DNA of 64,000 nucleotides from Manduca sexta (taxonomy: Eukaryota > Arthropoda > Insecta > Lepidoptera > Sphingidae), in assembly GCF_014839805.1 (NCBI RefSeq), contig NC_051138.1, positions 8,678,983 through 8,742,982 of the forward strand, in the 5' to 3' direction. Position numbers and translations under genes: made by a program. The notes under the pieces were generated by a model that worked only from the letters and a program-made list of their open reading frames with translations, was not told the DNA's origin and ran no database searches. Positions 10,706-22,618 of this stretch are shown here, in pieces; within the stretch, counting starts at the first letter, position 1; the number at the start of each line of letters is the position of its first letter.

Positions 10706-13438
10706 ATGGAGAACAATTCCACTCAATGTATCAAGCCAGTTTGGCAAAATTGTATCCACTGTCCAAGACTGGTTTTCACTACAGCAACGGAATTTGAAAG
10801 GTTAGAAATAAAAATTAAATAATATCTAATGTTAAATAAAGTACCCATTTCCCTAATGGTTCGATATTGTTACAGACATATCCTAGAAAAGCACAGTATC
10901 AGAGAAGGTTCGTTAATTTTGTGCCAATATGGACAAAATGGAATGTGTTCATCTTTGCAATTTGGAGATCTACGTAAAGCTGGTTTTAAATATCATATCA
11001 GGGAATACCACAGTTATGTAAAGAGTCCCACAGATGATTGGACCTTTTATTCTTCCTCACAAAACCTCCCAGCAGTATTAAATGATCCCAATAGAGGTAA
11101 GCAGAGTCATTTTTTTACCAAGACATGGGGTGACAGTTTTATAGAGAAGGTAGAAATATACCCTAGCCCTTATTTGCCAGATATAAGTCTAGCTCACTTT
11201 GAAACCTATTGCAAAAAATTTAGTAAGAAATATAGAAGGCATTGCAGACTTAAAGAAAATGTGCCTGTAAAAACAAAAACCACAATAGTTGAAAATGACT
11301 GTGAAATACCAGATATATTTTATGAACAGGCATTACCCTTGAAAGATCCAAATGTATTTAGTAAAGTATTTCCTGGGCTATCAAACTCTGATAATACAAG
11401 CAGTGATATAAGATCATTACAAGAAACGTTAAGCACATACCTTGATGTCATTGAGATGAAAATATCAAAGCAAGTAGCTCAAAAGTCAGATGCATTTTTC
11501 CATGCCATGCTGTCACATGATACCATTATGGAACAAATGGCACGGGCAGTGAACATGGTTAGAAAAACTAGAAACAATATAAAGAATGTGAAGGATAATT
11601 TAACAGAGAGCCCATTGAAACTAATAAGTTTAACAAGAATTAACCAAAACCTTGGTCATGTACATGAGTTATTAAAATTAATAAGTACAGTGCAGCAAAC
11701 ACAACCAATGATACAATTATTGCTAAGTACATCTGATTATGTAGCAGCACTTGATCTAATTAGCTCAACTCAAAAAGTATTGTCAACTCGTCTTTCCGGT
11801 ATTCAAGCATTTCGTCATCTTTCACCACAACTAACTGAAATGAAAAGATTAATTCACAAAATGTTAAGTAATGAATTTGTTAGGTTTGTAGTGTCAGACT
11901 TGAATAGACCTCTCCATGATCAGACAGAAATACCTGAGAAAGATAAAATTGTATGCATTGTGTCTGGCATACTTCGTCTTAAGGAATTTGATTTTATTGA
12001 CACATTAAAAATTGAATCAATGACTTCAATTCAAGCTGCTATTAAACAATCCGTCATAGAAGTCATTTCAGAAAGAGATGGTAGTACTGAAATTGTTTTA
12101 AGAGGGTCCAGTGCAGATAACACTATGTTATTACATTATGAAGGTATAACATTTCTTCAAAAAGTCACCCCAAATTTGATGAATTTATTTAAAAGGATAT
12201 TATCATTAACTAATTTAATAACAGAAATTTGTCAAATGGAAGATGTAACAGGAAGTGACAGTGAAGAGATGTCTCAAGAGGAACTTATATCAATGGAAGA
12301 AAAGATGAAGAAAATGATAGTTGCACTTTCAGATTACTGTAACGAACGGTGTGCTAACCTTATAGTAGCTAAAACTGATAAAGATCTTATACTATCAGAT
12401 ATGTCCCATTTGTCTGCATTATCTAAATTGATAGAAGATTTCTGTAATCAATGTGAAAGCATAACAGGACACTACAGTAATGCAATGAAGTTGGCATTAA
12501 GAAGCTTTGCAATGAAATATATCCAAAGCTTACACACACAACGAAGGTCACAACTTACAGCATCTCTGAATATTGAGAGGTGGAAGACAGTTGATGTCCC
12601 ATATGAACTACAAAGTGTAATATCTAAAATATGTGAAAAAGGTGAAATACCAAATGTACTTCATTATGAAGTGGGAAAACCGGACGGAAAATTCTTAATA
12701 ATTAACAAGGAAAGCTATGCAGTAGTATCTACAGTACAACTTTTAATAAAAATTTTACTTGAATATTGTGATGCGACAAAACAATCACCAGTTATCGTTC
12801 AATATTTAGTACATTGTATGTTGGAGCTAATTCGATTATTTAATTCTCGGTGTTGCCAACTAGTATTGGGTGCAGGTGCCATCCAAAGTGCTGGGTTAAA
12901 AACTATCTCAACATCAAACCTTGCATTAGTATCGAGATCGCTGCAAGTTATTTTATGGTTCCTACCATTGTTGACAAAATTGTTGGAAAAAAATCATTCT
13001 AAGGAATTATCGCTAAATGGTTTTGGTAGTATAGAATGTGATATAATTAGTCATAAGCAAGAAATAGAAAATAAGATTTGTGTCATAGTAAGCAACATGA
13101 TATGTTCTCAATTAACTGGATGGGATGCCAAACCTCCTGTACCCTCTCAAACATTCCGTAATATATCTAAGCATCTAGTTAAATTACATGAAGCCCTTAT
13201 TGATATACTACCTGCAGAACAAATACGAACTATTTATAAAAAAGTACATGATAATTTCAAAGACAAGTTAAGAGAGCAATTAAACAAAATGAATATTATA
13301 GCAAATGGTAGTCCTCAACATGGCGTAGTAACTTCAGAATTAACTTTCTATTTGCAAACACTTAAAACACTGAGAGTTATAAGTGAAAACGACACAGAAG
13401 ACGATATTTTGTATGATATATGGATAAACCAAGCCTAA
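10706..13438 (+). CDS. Vps54: Vacuolar protein sorting 54 (GARP complex subunit)
   Basis: Exons 10706-10800 and 10876-13438 join across a 75-bp intron (codon AG|A) to give 885 aa. VPS54 is a subunit of the GARP tether, which receives endosome-derived vesicles at the trans-Golgi. Diagnostic blocks are NLPAVLNDPNRGKQ, FFTKTWGDSF, SPYLPDIS, HQTQ-type VQQTQPMIQLLLSTSDYV, SGIQAFRHLSPQL, SDLNRPL, SRCCQLVLGAGAIQSAGLKT and, near the C-terminus, PVPSQTFRNISKHLVKLHEA. The long uninterrupted second exon holds almost the whole protein. Using an internal ATG at 10829 would lose the zinc-finger-like N-terminus (C16-x2-C19-x13-H33-x4-H38, then C48-x7-C56-x15-H72-x4-H77), which the short intron restores exactly. 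The start could lie further upstream if another exon exists. AATAAA lies at 13576-13581. Confidence 0.93.
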
Positions 13439-15068
13439 TTCTTATTGCAATGATTCATTTTCCTTGGTTTCATATTTCATTTGTATGGTGTCATAATGAC
13501 CTAATTACTTATATTTTATTTGTTTGCTAACCAGTGTATGTACATTACTTATTCTAATGTGTAATTAAAATGTGTAATAAAACTATTTATTTATATTGGA
13601 TATGATGAGTCATAAGTTCTAATCCTACTGAAGTTATTTGAATGTTTAAAAATGTTGAACCTATCTAAGTATCAATAATTTACAGTGTACTCTCACATTA
13701 GTATACCAAATGTTGCTTTTAATGAATAAATAATTATTATACTGATTTAAATAAGTTCCATTACTACTACTCACTGGTTTGTTTTTGCGCCTTCATTTAT
13801 ATATCACCAGGTGACGCTTGTGAAATCATTGAAAAACGTTTCCTATTGATTATGTAGTCATAATATGCTAAGGATCTGTTTCACAATTTTCAAGTATTTT
13901 GTTTTGTATTGAACAGTTAATGTAGATAGTATGTACTAATTTTATTACCATTTATTTGGAAACAGATTAGTCCCACTTTTGTATTTGGTCAGCTTACACA
14001 TGTGGGATGAGCTTTTGCTCAGAAGTTGTGAAGCCCTAAACAGGCAAACTGGGCTTAAATAATTTGAATATTATTTTAATAACTAAGTAGAATTTGATTC
14101 GCCAATGCAACTAATTGAAAATGAGTGTTACCCAACCTACACAATTTGATCGCATTCGTGAAGCAATACCACATATTTTGTATTTTGCCGCATTAATGTA
14201 GCGCTCATTTTAACACACTAAAATCGCAAATGCGTGCGCTGCAGTCAACACGACGTATTAGAAAGACTACTTAATTCAAAGAACGCTTAATTAAATGTGT
14301 ATTGAGCAAACCATAATACATATTATCTAATTTAGGATCTAATTCTAAAAAATTGGCTACATAACATGGACACAGGTAATTTGCCTAGAAATAAAGATTT
14401 ATGATAGGTAAAATTCAATATGTTTATTTAAATAATAAGAAACATCTCTCTCTCCATGATCTTTTTTTATCAATTATAAGGCGCCCTGCACCCGCGCGAC
14501 CGACAAACTACACGCCGGGTCGTGCTGACTGCGTTACACCTAATATTATCGCGTTGATAATATTGTCCTCCAAGCTTTGCCTACTTAACTAAGATTTTTC
14601 AGCCAATTATCGTTATTCTGGTCTTGGATGCGGGTCTTACGTAGCTTATAAAGGATGTTAACACGATACACTGTTCAACTTAAGCAGAATAGAAGACTTC
14701 AATCTTCCTGGATTTAACAGCCATGTACATTGCACAGTGCCCGAAATTAAATTGTTTAAAAACGATTATTAAATTTTCTTATTTTTTTTTATTAAAATCG
14801 CCTTTTCACCACTTCTTTTCACACTTAACTTTCAAGGCTTAAAATTTGAGCGACAGGCAACTGTTGGTAGTCAAAGAAAGAGGGTTCTGTGCTTGTAGTA
14901 GTCAGCAATTTTTGAAACAGTTCCACGTCCGCCAATATAGTTTTCCAAATTCATATAAGTATTTGACATTGTATTATTTGATTAAAAGTAGTATATCGCA
15001 GGTCACTCGTGACGAGGAGGTTGTTTTACCCACACCAGGAAATAAAATATTTAGTTTGGTAATATATG
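13439..15068. other. Intergenic between convergent VPS54 and ALG7
   Basis: The VPS54 polyadenylation signal AATAAA is at 13576-13581. On the other strand 'tttatt' at 15070-15075 gives AATAAA about 25 bp past the ALG7 stop. I see no gene between them. The frames at 14401-14592 and 14846-15091 have no family resemblance. Confidence 0.5.
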
Positions 15069-15098
15069 ATTTATTTTTCATACGCATATAGGACAGTT

Positions 15099-18000
15099 CT
15101 AGCCATCATAAAAGTATGACGCCAAAGGGTACCTTATAATAAAAGCTATACCGCTACATATGATTTGAAATATCAAGAGTCTAATTGTAAGTGATAACTC
15201 TGACATTGGCCCAAATTTGATCAAAAACAAGTTTATCAATGTCATATTATTTATAACTATACTTTCATTGTCTTCTTTTTTATCAATTACACGTAGTAAT
15301 GTGCAAACATGAACTATGATTTTAGTCAAAGAATTCATGTCCTTTTTAATAATGATAGTTCTACTTGCTTCAAGCAAATCCGTTTCCCCACTATACTTGG
15401 GTAGCCTGTGTCGTGGACAGGGTACAAAATGGAATAATTGAGGCACAGAATAAATAAAATTTATAATTTGGGGCAAAAAGAAAAGAAGAACCGTTTTGCT
15501 GAAATGACTTAGAATACCAACAACCGCAAAGGTCATCCCGGATACGTAGCAAAATGTGTCTCCAACAAACACCTTGGATGGGTACCTGTAAGAAAATGCC
15601 AATCATTTTCGAATTCTCTGTACTTATACCAAATTTAATTCAAATTTTATTTAATTTCAAAGCTCATATAAATGTTACTCTAAGTCATTAATCTTTTATG
15701 AGCTACTTAATATTGGTAAGTATACCATTCATTACTATCTAGTGCTCCCAGTTTAACGTAATCTAGAAGATTTTAAACCTACCAATTATGCTTCATCAAT
15801 GCCAAAGTAGTAGCAAGATAAGGTATCATAATTTGAAGTGAAAAAGCATGTGCTTTGTATTGATCTCCTCTTAATTCAATAATGTCAAAAATTATAATAG
15901 ATAGTGCAATAATGACAGATTGGCCTACTTCAAGACCATTTATACCGGCCAAAATATTAATTGCATTTGTGCAGAAAACCGCTAACATTCCCATGTATAT
16001 ATAATAGAGTAATCCTGAAACAAACATTAATATTATAAATTATGATACATACAACAATGTAGTAGAAAATTTAAACAAGTAGCTCATGACTGAGAACTAA
16101 AAGACCGTTGAAGATCTTTACGATATATGTATAAACGTTAAAGTTTATCGTCAATTTAAATCGAAAATAGTGCTGACGCAATGACCGAGACTTTGGAATA
16201 TGAAATACTTATATAGTCATGCTCAGTGATCGGGATTCTGATTAAGGCCGTCCCCCATCAAATTATTCATAAATCTTAGTATAAGCCCAGCCTTAACCCG
16301 CTTGACGTTAAAGTATCCAACGAATCACGATCGTTTACTCGGGGTCTTAAGCTTTGGTCAAACAGCAAACGAAACGGAACGGCGACGCACAGTGGTAAAG
16401 TTTGTATGGGACCGCGAAAAAAACTATTTTTGAGGAAGATATGAATTGAAATCGGTATTTTATGGTTAGATTTACTTACTATAATTATTATTATATAACA
16501 TACATTAAAACTAACACTTTAACTTCATCATTTAAGGACATTTTTTTATGTTGTCACAATTTTGAAGCTATAAATGGGTCTGATGAAGTCAAGAGCATAT
16601 GCATAATGTCTTCATTGGTTGACTCACGTGAACATTCCCTCGAATGATATAACCTATAACGTCGATAATCCTTGTTGCATGCTCTTTGAGCTTCTTCTAT
16701 TAAAATAACTATAGATAGACCAGCCGGGAAAGTTATTTTACTACCATGAACAAGAACTTTGTGAACCGTATTGGTCATATAATTCGAAATGTACAAACTC
16801 ACGTATAGTTTAGAAGGTTGGGTTTTTCTACGTGATCACCTCCATATCGTTTTGAACGTCCTGGGCCACTGTCTATACTCTATAGCATTGGATTCTGGAG
16901 GTATCACATTAATTGGAAATGTATTATTTGGCCATTCTTTGTTTTTGCCAAAAAAAAATATTGCTTTATTCTTGATGCGGCAAGCCACCTTTTCGTGAAA
17001 TTAGGCAAAAATATTTTACTTGATTTGTTATGTATTTGTTATAGTATATTTTCTGAAAGATTTGCATAGTTACTTTTTAAACTTTTAATACACTTATGCA
17101 TTTTGCGGTTACTAGATAATACAATGTTAAGTAACTCAACTTAAACATTTGCTGAAACTTGCCATAACTATCGAATACTGTATTAAGTACTTTGTCAAAT
17201 CGGTATTAGTAAATAAAGAGGAAAATGATAATTTATGAATTTCATAGTCAGAATCTGTTATTTTCGTGTTAATTACCAAAATTAATGTGTTTGTCCTTGT
17301 TTTTTGTTTTTCCGACAACAAAGAAACTCCTAAGTTAAATGGTCATTTTTCAAAAGTTTGCAAATTATTGCAGCTGAAACCTATCTGATAGTTATTCTAC
17401 ATCATTAGGGTATTATTTATGATGTATTTTATTTTAACGCTCGTTGACGCAAAAAAGTTACAGCCAATGAAACAACAAAAATTGGCGAAATAAAGGTTAA
17501 GTATGTTGTTTGAATCCTAGCCATACATAAATTTATGTACAAATAATAATTATTTTATCGTTTTTAAATACCTTAATATATGCTTCCTTAAATAAAATAA
17601 AAAATAAAACTAAAGTATAACTTGTATAAAGCAGTGTGACACTTCAAACTAAAGGTCTTTTTTAACTCAATATTACGTCGCATCCAGTCTTGCAAGTTTG
17701 GGCCCTTAATTTTCCTATAAAGAATACACTAATTTAAATATCCTTCTAGGCTCAAGTTATCCAACTTGTCTACTTTAGGTTTACGACATAAATTATGGCA
17801 ATATCTGATCTGAAAAAAATGGTATTTTTTCCGCGTTTTTACCACTGTGCGACGTAACACTGGCGGGACGTGAACAGTTGTAATAACTAGTATAGTTAAT
17901 ATTCCGTTCGAGAGCTTCCGTTAGGTACACTGCGAATACTGTTTAATTGACGCTATAATTATATATGACGAAACTGTTCCTCTTAAAAAGTTCTAAAAAA

Positions 18001-20478
18001 TATATTATAAAACAGAGCCCCCGCCCTGCCGGTCTGAACACGATATATTCAAAAACTAAGCAACGCATTTTGATGAAATTTGGTATGGAGATAGTTTAAG
18101 AACCTGGAAAGGACACACGCTGCTTTCTATTCCAGAAAAATATATTGCGGCTCATTATTCCTGAAAAACTTTATCATCCGGGCGACGCCGCAAACAAAAT
18201 TCTACATATTATACAGGGTCATTTTGACAACGCGTTACTAAACGAGACCACATACTAATCTACTTGGAAATAACACTTTACAATAAGTTAGTTGAGCCGT
18301 AGATATAAAATAAAAAGTGTAAGTTTCGAACAAAATAAATAATAATAAAAAATATTTTTAATTTTACGCGCGCTATAGTCTGTACTACCACACTAAGAGA
18401 ATTCGTTGCAGCAGCAACATTATACTTTCAGTCAGAAATACATCCACGCGCACGTCATATTCACATTAAACCACAAAATTATCAAAATATCAGAAATCTA
18501 AAACCAGGATTTTTCGCGACAATATTAGTTATTAATGGATGATTTTTGGCACAATGTCAGGAAAGGTGAAGACGAGTACATATTATGTGGTTTTATTTAG
18601 TAACGCAATGTCAAAATGACCCAGTATGAATAGAAATGTATGTTTCTATACATTGTTTATTAACATTATATCTTAAATTATAATAAGGTTCAATTTTTTT
18701 TTAGATTGTAGGGATTTTTGCATTTTATTTTTAGTAGATTATATTATGTAAAAAACATCTAATTGTACTCAATGCAAAAATAATCTCATCCTATTTTATA
18801 TTAAGGTGTATCTTGGATGTTGAAGGTCAAAAACCATTAATTTTAACGTGGTAGTATATAAAAGGTATACTGAACTTAACACAAAATAAAAATCATTAAT
18901 CCTACATAACTTTTAGGAAATCCCAACATCTTCAAAGTCGAAGCTCCTATATCAATGAAATTGAAAGGGGACCATTCCAAAGCTATAGAAATTCGCAGGC
19001 AAAAAGGGTCTTTACATCAGATTAGGCTAAGAAATGATTGCTCAACATAAAGAAAAATAGATTTTGACAAAATAGATAATCCTCCCTCTGGAGTCAGCCC
19101 TTGGAGGTGGTTTAAATAAAAAAGGTTAACTTTTTCAAATGACACATTAAAAATGAAGAACAGACCATTTTTCTCATTCATTATACTAATGTATGGCATA
19201 TTTATAGTCCTGATTAATAATTATTATAATAACCTAGTCCAGGAGTTCCCAACTGGTGGCACAGATAAAAACATCAGGGAGTTTGTGGAATACATTAAAA
19301 ACTTTTAGAAAAAAAAATGGGAATTAACATCATGATGCCATTATTGGTTCATTATTTTAGTAGTCACTAGTGACATGAATAAAATTCTGAAATTATAACT
19401 AATGGTTTTAAGGTAAAAGAAACTAACATATTAACTTAAAATTTTTAAATAAATTGTTTAATGAGTTTTTCACTATCATCAGCCAGAGGATGTCCACTGC
19501 CGAACTTGGGCCTCCCTATAATGAGTCTTTACCTAACAGTTATTGGTTAAATATAAAAAACAAATTACATAGTAACAAGATGTATGTTAATATATCATTT
19601 GTTTAACAGTATTAATCATGCTAGGAGGCATAGAAATATAATTTAAATTCCAGAGGCAGCATGATGAAAAACTTATTTTCATCATGTAAATAATTCTAGT
19701 TTTTTTTAAGAATTACAAAATAACATACCGATATTGATGGATATGCCGAACCATTGCCTTAATGGTATGGGTACAATAAATGTTGTAGAATTAAAGTTCA
19801 CATAGTATACTACTAGGAGTGGCAATGATGCCACTGTGGGAAGTAGCAATTTGTACCTCCACCTCAAGTCCAAGACATCATCAGCAAAGCCCAATAGTAA
19901 CATGCAGCATATTGATAACAAGGCAGCTAAAAACTCTGCAAACTAAATGTTTTGTTTTATAACAAAAATTGATTGAATTTATAAAAAAATAACATTTTGG
20001 TTTGAATACTTACCTCATTGTGGGGAAAATTCTGAGTGTCCATTAAACTATTCCCAAAAATTATTGGAATAAATAAAAAGCTTACTACCAAAAAAACACA
20101 TCCTGATACAACTCCTATTGCTTCTGGGCTGTAAAAAATTTTAAAATAATTATTAATTATCACTGTATAAGAGATTTGCTAAAATACTAAAATGTTTACC
20201 ATACAGTTATATGCTGAGATCCAAAACAACATTGTATTATTAGAATAATACAATGTTGTTTAGGTTTTGTCACTAAGAAAGGATATAAACTATAACTTAG
20301 GACGTTATTTATTAGATTAGCTACAAAATATAACTTACATTTTCTTTTTTTCAGTTTTGCACAAGTCGATTCCGTATAAACCGGCTTTCACGAATAAATT
20401 CAAAAGTTTTAATATAAGTTCATCAGTGATAAAATAGGCTATTAATGACAATATAACTAACAGTACTAAATACCACAT
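15099..20478 (-). CDS. ALG7/DPAGT1: UDP-GlcNAc:dolichyl-phosphate GlcNAc-1-P transferase
   Basis: Minus-strand exons are 20339-20478, 20014-20128, 19729-19933, 15783-16014 and 15099-15585. All have GT-AG introns with consistent phases, giving 392 aa against about 408 in human DPAGT1. The enzyme moves GlcNAc-1-phosphate from UDP-GlcNAc to dolichyl phosphate at the ER membrane, the first committed step of N-glycan precursor synthesis and the target of tunicamycin. Conserved blocks are [12 protein letters not shown] across the exon 1/2 junction, [72 protein letters not shown] and PCPRHRLPK. The sequence is largely hydrophobic multi-pass membrane. The 3.7-kb intron 3 hosts a Transib relic and a mariner-type MITE. 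The start at 20478 begins a transmembrane segment ([16 protein letters not shown]). Confidence 0.95.
16388..17849 (-). mobile_element. Transib (RAG1-family) transposon relic
   Basis: Both ends carry the heptamer CACAGTG (16388-16394, and inverted at 17843-17849) extended to CACAGTGGTAAA. Each end is flanked by the 5-bp duplication CGACG (16383-16387 and 17850-17854). Transib transposons make GC-rich 5-bp duplications and end in such heptamers. Past the heptamer, an A-rich block preceded by CGCG follows after 12 bp at one end and 22 bp at the other. A decayed transposase C-terminus is encoded on the minus strand at 16554-16802. The 1462-bp element is internally deleted relative to a full-length Transib of roughly 3 kb, and lies within ALG7 intron 3 in the same transcriptional orientation as its host gene. 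Confidence 0.85.
16554..16802 (-). pseudogene. Transib transposase C-terminal fragment (RAG1 core-like)
   Basis: The frame reads [13 protein letters not shown], then [16 protein letters not shown], then SRECSREST and [14 protein letters not shown]. This lines up with the RAG1/Transib C-terminal catalytic region: HK-x3-H matches the zinc-binding His pair and NK-D/L-YRRYR follows as in RAG1. By my alignment the place of the catalytic Glu (E962 in mouse RAG1, three residues before Asn-Lys) is Arg here (residue 40 of the frame), so the enzyme would be inactive. The frame stops about 165 bp from the left terminus, as expected for the 3' end of a transposase gene. A second minus-strand frame just upstream (about 16836-16985) may be a further decayed part. 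Confidence 0.75.
17970..18205 (-). repeat. Dispersed repeat family A fragment
   Basis: 'ctgttcctcttaaaaagttct' and 'gatgaaatttggtatggagatag' match, in reverse orientation, the family A copies at 29030 and 36142. It is intronic in ALG7. Confidence 0.5.
18214..18624. mobile_element. Mariner/Tc1-like MITE
   Basis: Terminal inverted repeats of about 40 bp with mismatches: the left end CAGGGTCATTTTGACAACG and on through GTTACTAAA match the inverted right end TTTAGTAACGCAATGTCAAAATGACCCAG. A TA dinucleotide flanks each end (18212-18213 and 18625-18626), as for Tc1/mariner insertion. It is 411 bp and non-coding, in ALG7 intron 3. Confidence 0.7.
19480..19530 (-). repeat. Lepidopteran dispersed repeat fragment
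   Basis: 'catcagccagaggatgtccactgccgaac' is a short piece of a repeat frequent in Lepidoptera, whose other strand reads like a '..gcagtggac..ctgatga' tail. It is intronic in ALG7. Confidence 0.4.
20224..20261. repeat. Perfect 18-bp palindrome in ALG7 intron 1
   Basis: AAACAACATTGTATTATT and its exact complement are separated by AG. It would form a tight hairpin and may be a recent inverted duplication. Confidence 0.7.
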
Positions 20479-21020
20479 TTTCACTTGTATTCCTTAAAAC
20501 TATTTATTTCAGACTATAACACAGGTTATAGATGTATACTCATCTATATTTTCACTTTACATGTATTTCCGTGTAATTATAGGCGAACTGACATCCTGTT
20601 CGTTACTTTCTGTTGATATAACTCTGTAAAATACTCTTTAAATTATAAAAGTTGTTGGGATATCATATTTTTAGGATATATATTTGTATTCTCTTTGGTA
20701 TATATTTGTAGGGTTATGTGTCGATTGGCTATTAACCTTCATTTGACAGATTATTATATTACCTATGAGGGTTAAAATTGAGGTGAAAACTTATAACGTG
20801 GGTTTTTTTTTAAATCTTTATTTTCTTACGTAGTATTTGTATTCTCTTTGCTTTATTTCAAAGAGAATATAATCACTACGTTTTAAGAGACAGGACTTAA
20901 TACAAAGTAATAAAATCGAATTTACATGGCGTATCAATACCAATATCACGGAAGAATACGTCAGGAACGTCAAATAACAATACTACCAACTGAACAAAAT
21001 ACATAGTAGTGAGCACTTTT

Positions 21021-21034
21021 TATCGATATCGATA
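21021..21034. promoter_or_regulatory. DRE-like element TATCGATATCGATA, upstream of ALG7
   Basis: Two overlapping TATCGATA cores. TATCGATA is the DREF-binding element of Drosophila housekeeping promoters. This copy lies about 540 bp upstream of the ALG7 start. Identical 14-mers occur at 21997-22010 and 62932-62945. Confidence 0.5.
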
Positions 21035-21704
21035 AATTCTACTGGGTGGGAATCGACGCTAAAGCTACTTTGATAAAATTCATATAATGTATTTTCGAGT
21101 CCACATTATCAATCCAACTCACAATATACAGTGAACATTTTAGCACTATAATTACAAGGCTGGACTAAAATGAGGACTCGAAATAAAATGAAAAGCTTTC
21201 ACATGTTGAATAATAATTGTATTTTAAAATTAAAATCCTTCATTCACCATGTAGGCGAATATAGTTGCACTTATGATAGGTCAAGGTACAATGAGAATAT
21301 TTAATTATAAAGTCAAAGGATGGTGACACTTCTTTGTCGCACTTCTCTTGAAAGATATTATCATTTGTGCAATAATTGTTTATAAAAACATGGCACGGAA
21401 ATTCAAACAACATTTCATCAGGAAGTGGATCAGCTTTCAAATTTTTCGATGGTATGGCTGACTTTCTAAGGCGATTGTTCTTTTTATTAAAATCTTTGTT
21501 ATTAAAGTGAGAACCACACACATATTTCAAAGTATGCAGCTTTTCTATGGGAACATATATCAAATCTTCTTTTCCCACAAACTGAACTCACTTTCGGCAT
21601 CTGGAAATATTTTTTAATTGTAAATAAATTGCTTATTAAATTATATTTAAGCTTAAAATCATAAACAGTGCCCAGGCACATTGATTGCTCAACGCATTTT
21701 TAAG

Positions 21705-21766
21705 TACACACATACACACACACACACGCACACACACACACACACACACACACCCACACATACACG
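21705..21766. repeat. (CA)n microsatellite
   Basis: About 60 bp of CA repeats with a few TA, GC and CC interruptions, within the putative THAP intron. Confidence 0.9.
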
Positions 21767-21996
21767 ACTTTAGTATTTTTTGTCCTGGTGATCAGCCATC
21801 ATCTTACTAATATTATAAAGCGTGTGCATGCAATTGTATGTTTATTATTCGTACCCACAAAAAATCTAAAATGATTGCGATTAAACTTGGTATGTAGATA
21901 GTTAGAATTACTACTTTTTATTACTATGTTCCCACAGAATCTGGACCTAAATAGGTGAAACCACGGAGGGCAAATTGATTAATAAATATAAACAGG

Positions 21997-22010
21997 TATC
22001 GATATCGATA
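21997..22010. promoter_or_regulatory. DRE-like element TATCGATATCGATA
   Basis: Exact repeat of the 14-mer at 21021 and 62932. It lies between the THAP half-exons, about 1 kb upstream of the divergent Sec6 start. Confidence 0.4.
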
Positions 22011-22618
22011 ATAATAACAACATCACTAGTAACATAATGGTAATTAGAAAATGAGAATTATTATTATTTCTAAGCTACTTTATTTGCGCGATGACTAAAA
22101 ACATCTAATTAATGCTTACCAGACCTCATCCAATGGAAATTTCGCCATAAACATTCTGCTTTTGTGATTTATTCGACTGGCTCGATCTTTACAAATTTCA
22201 CACGTAATGAAACGTTTTTTGGTGGCATGTCTTTAAAACGTATTCACTTACACCAACAAAAACACTTTTTGGTATATTTTTACTTGTTTGAATAACAAAT
22301 AATACAAACATAAATCAATAAAACACAAATGTATTCCAAAACGTCAGGACGTAAACAAACAATAATAATGGCGGTGAGGAATAGAAAGAGAAACTGTACT
22401 GAAAGAGAGAGATAGCAGTATCCGCCATTAAATGCCATGTCAATTCCATACAAAAGATTTTTTGTTCCTTGTTGCGCTAGGCTGCTTTATTTAACGAGCT
22501 TGGTCGTTAATTCACGACTATGATTGTCATAATCGAAAGATTTTATTTAAATTAGAGCTCTATTCGAATCTGGATTATAGTGCCAATTAACATTTAAATA
22601 TATTAGATCTAGAGGGAT

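Larger units (their letters stand above)
21240..22232 (-). pseudogene. THAP-domain locus, split and probably degenerate
   Basis: The minus-strand segment 22232-22120 reads ITCEICKDRAS and MFMAKFPLDEV before a GTAAGC donor, and resembles the start of a THAP zinc finger (C-x2-C, F-x-FP). Segment 21590-21240 reads VGKEDLIYVPIEKLHTLKYV, then CGSHFNNKDFNK and RLRKSAIPSKNL, the second half of a THAP domain (C-x2-HF and the AxPS motif). It then continues 44 residues to a stop. The two halves do not join in frame with any acceptor I can find, and the Trp region between them is missing, so either an exon was overlooked or the gene is broken. THAP domains bind DNA and occur in P-element-type transposases and in host regulators; which applies here is open. 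Confidence 0.55.

Noticed and set aside
10829..10875. ATG at 10829 as the VPS54 start
   Set aside because: These bases are the end of a short intron. The upstream exon joins in frame and completes a zinc-finger-like motif.
16836..16985. Minus-strand frame [18 protein letters not shown] upstream of the Transib fragment
   Set aside because: It lies inside the Transib element and is probably part of its decayed coding region, but I could not align it to a specific part of the transposase. I first considered a cytochrome P450 or pickpocket channel relic and dropped both once the element ends were found.
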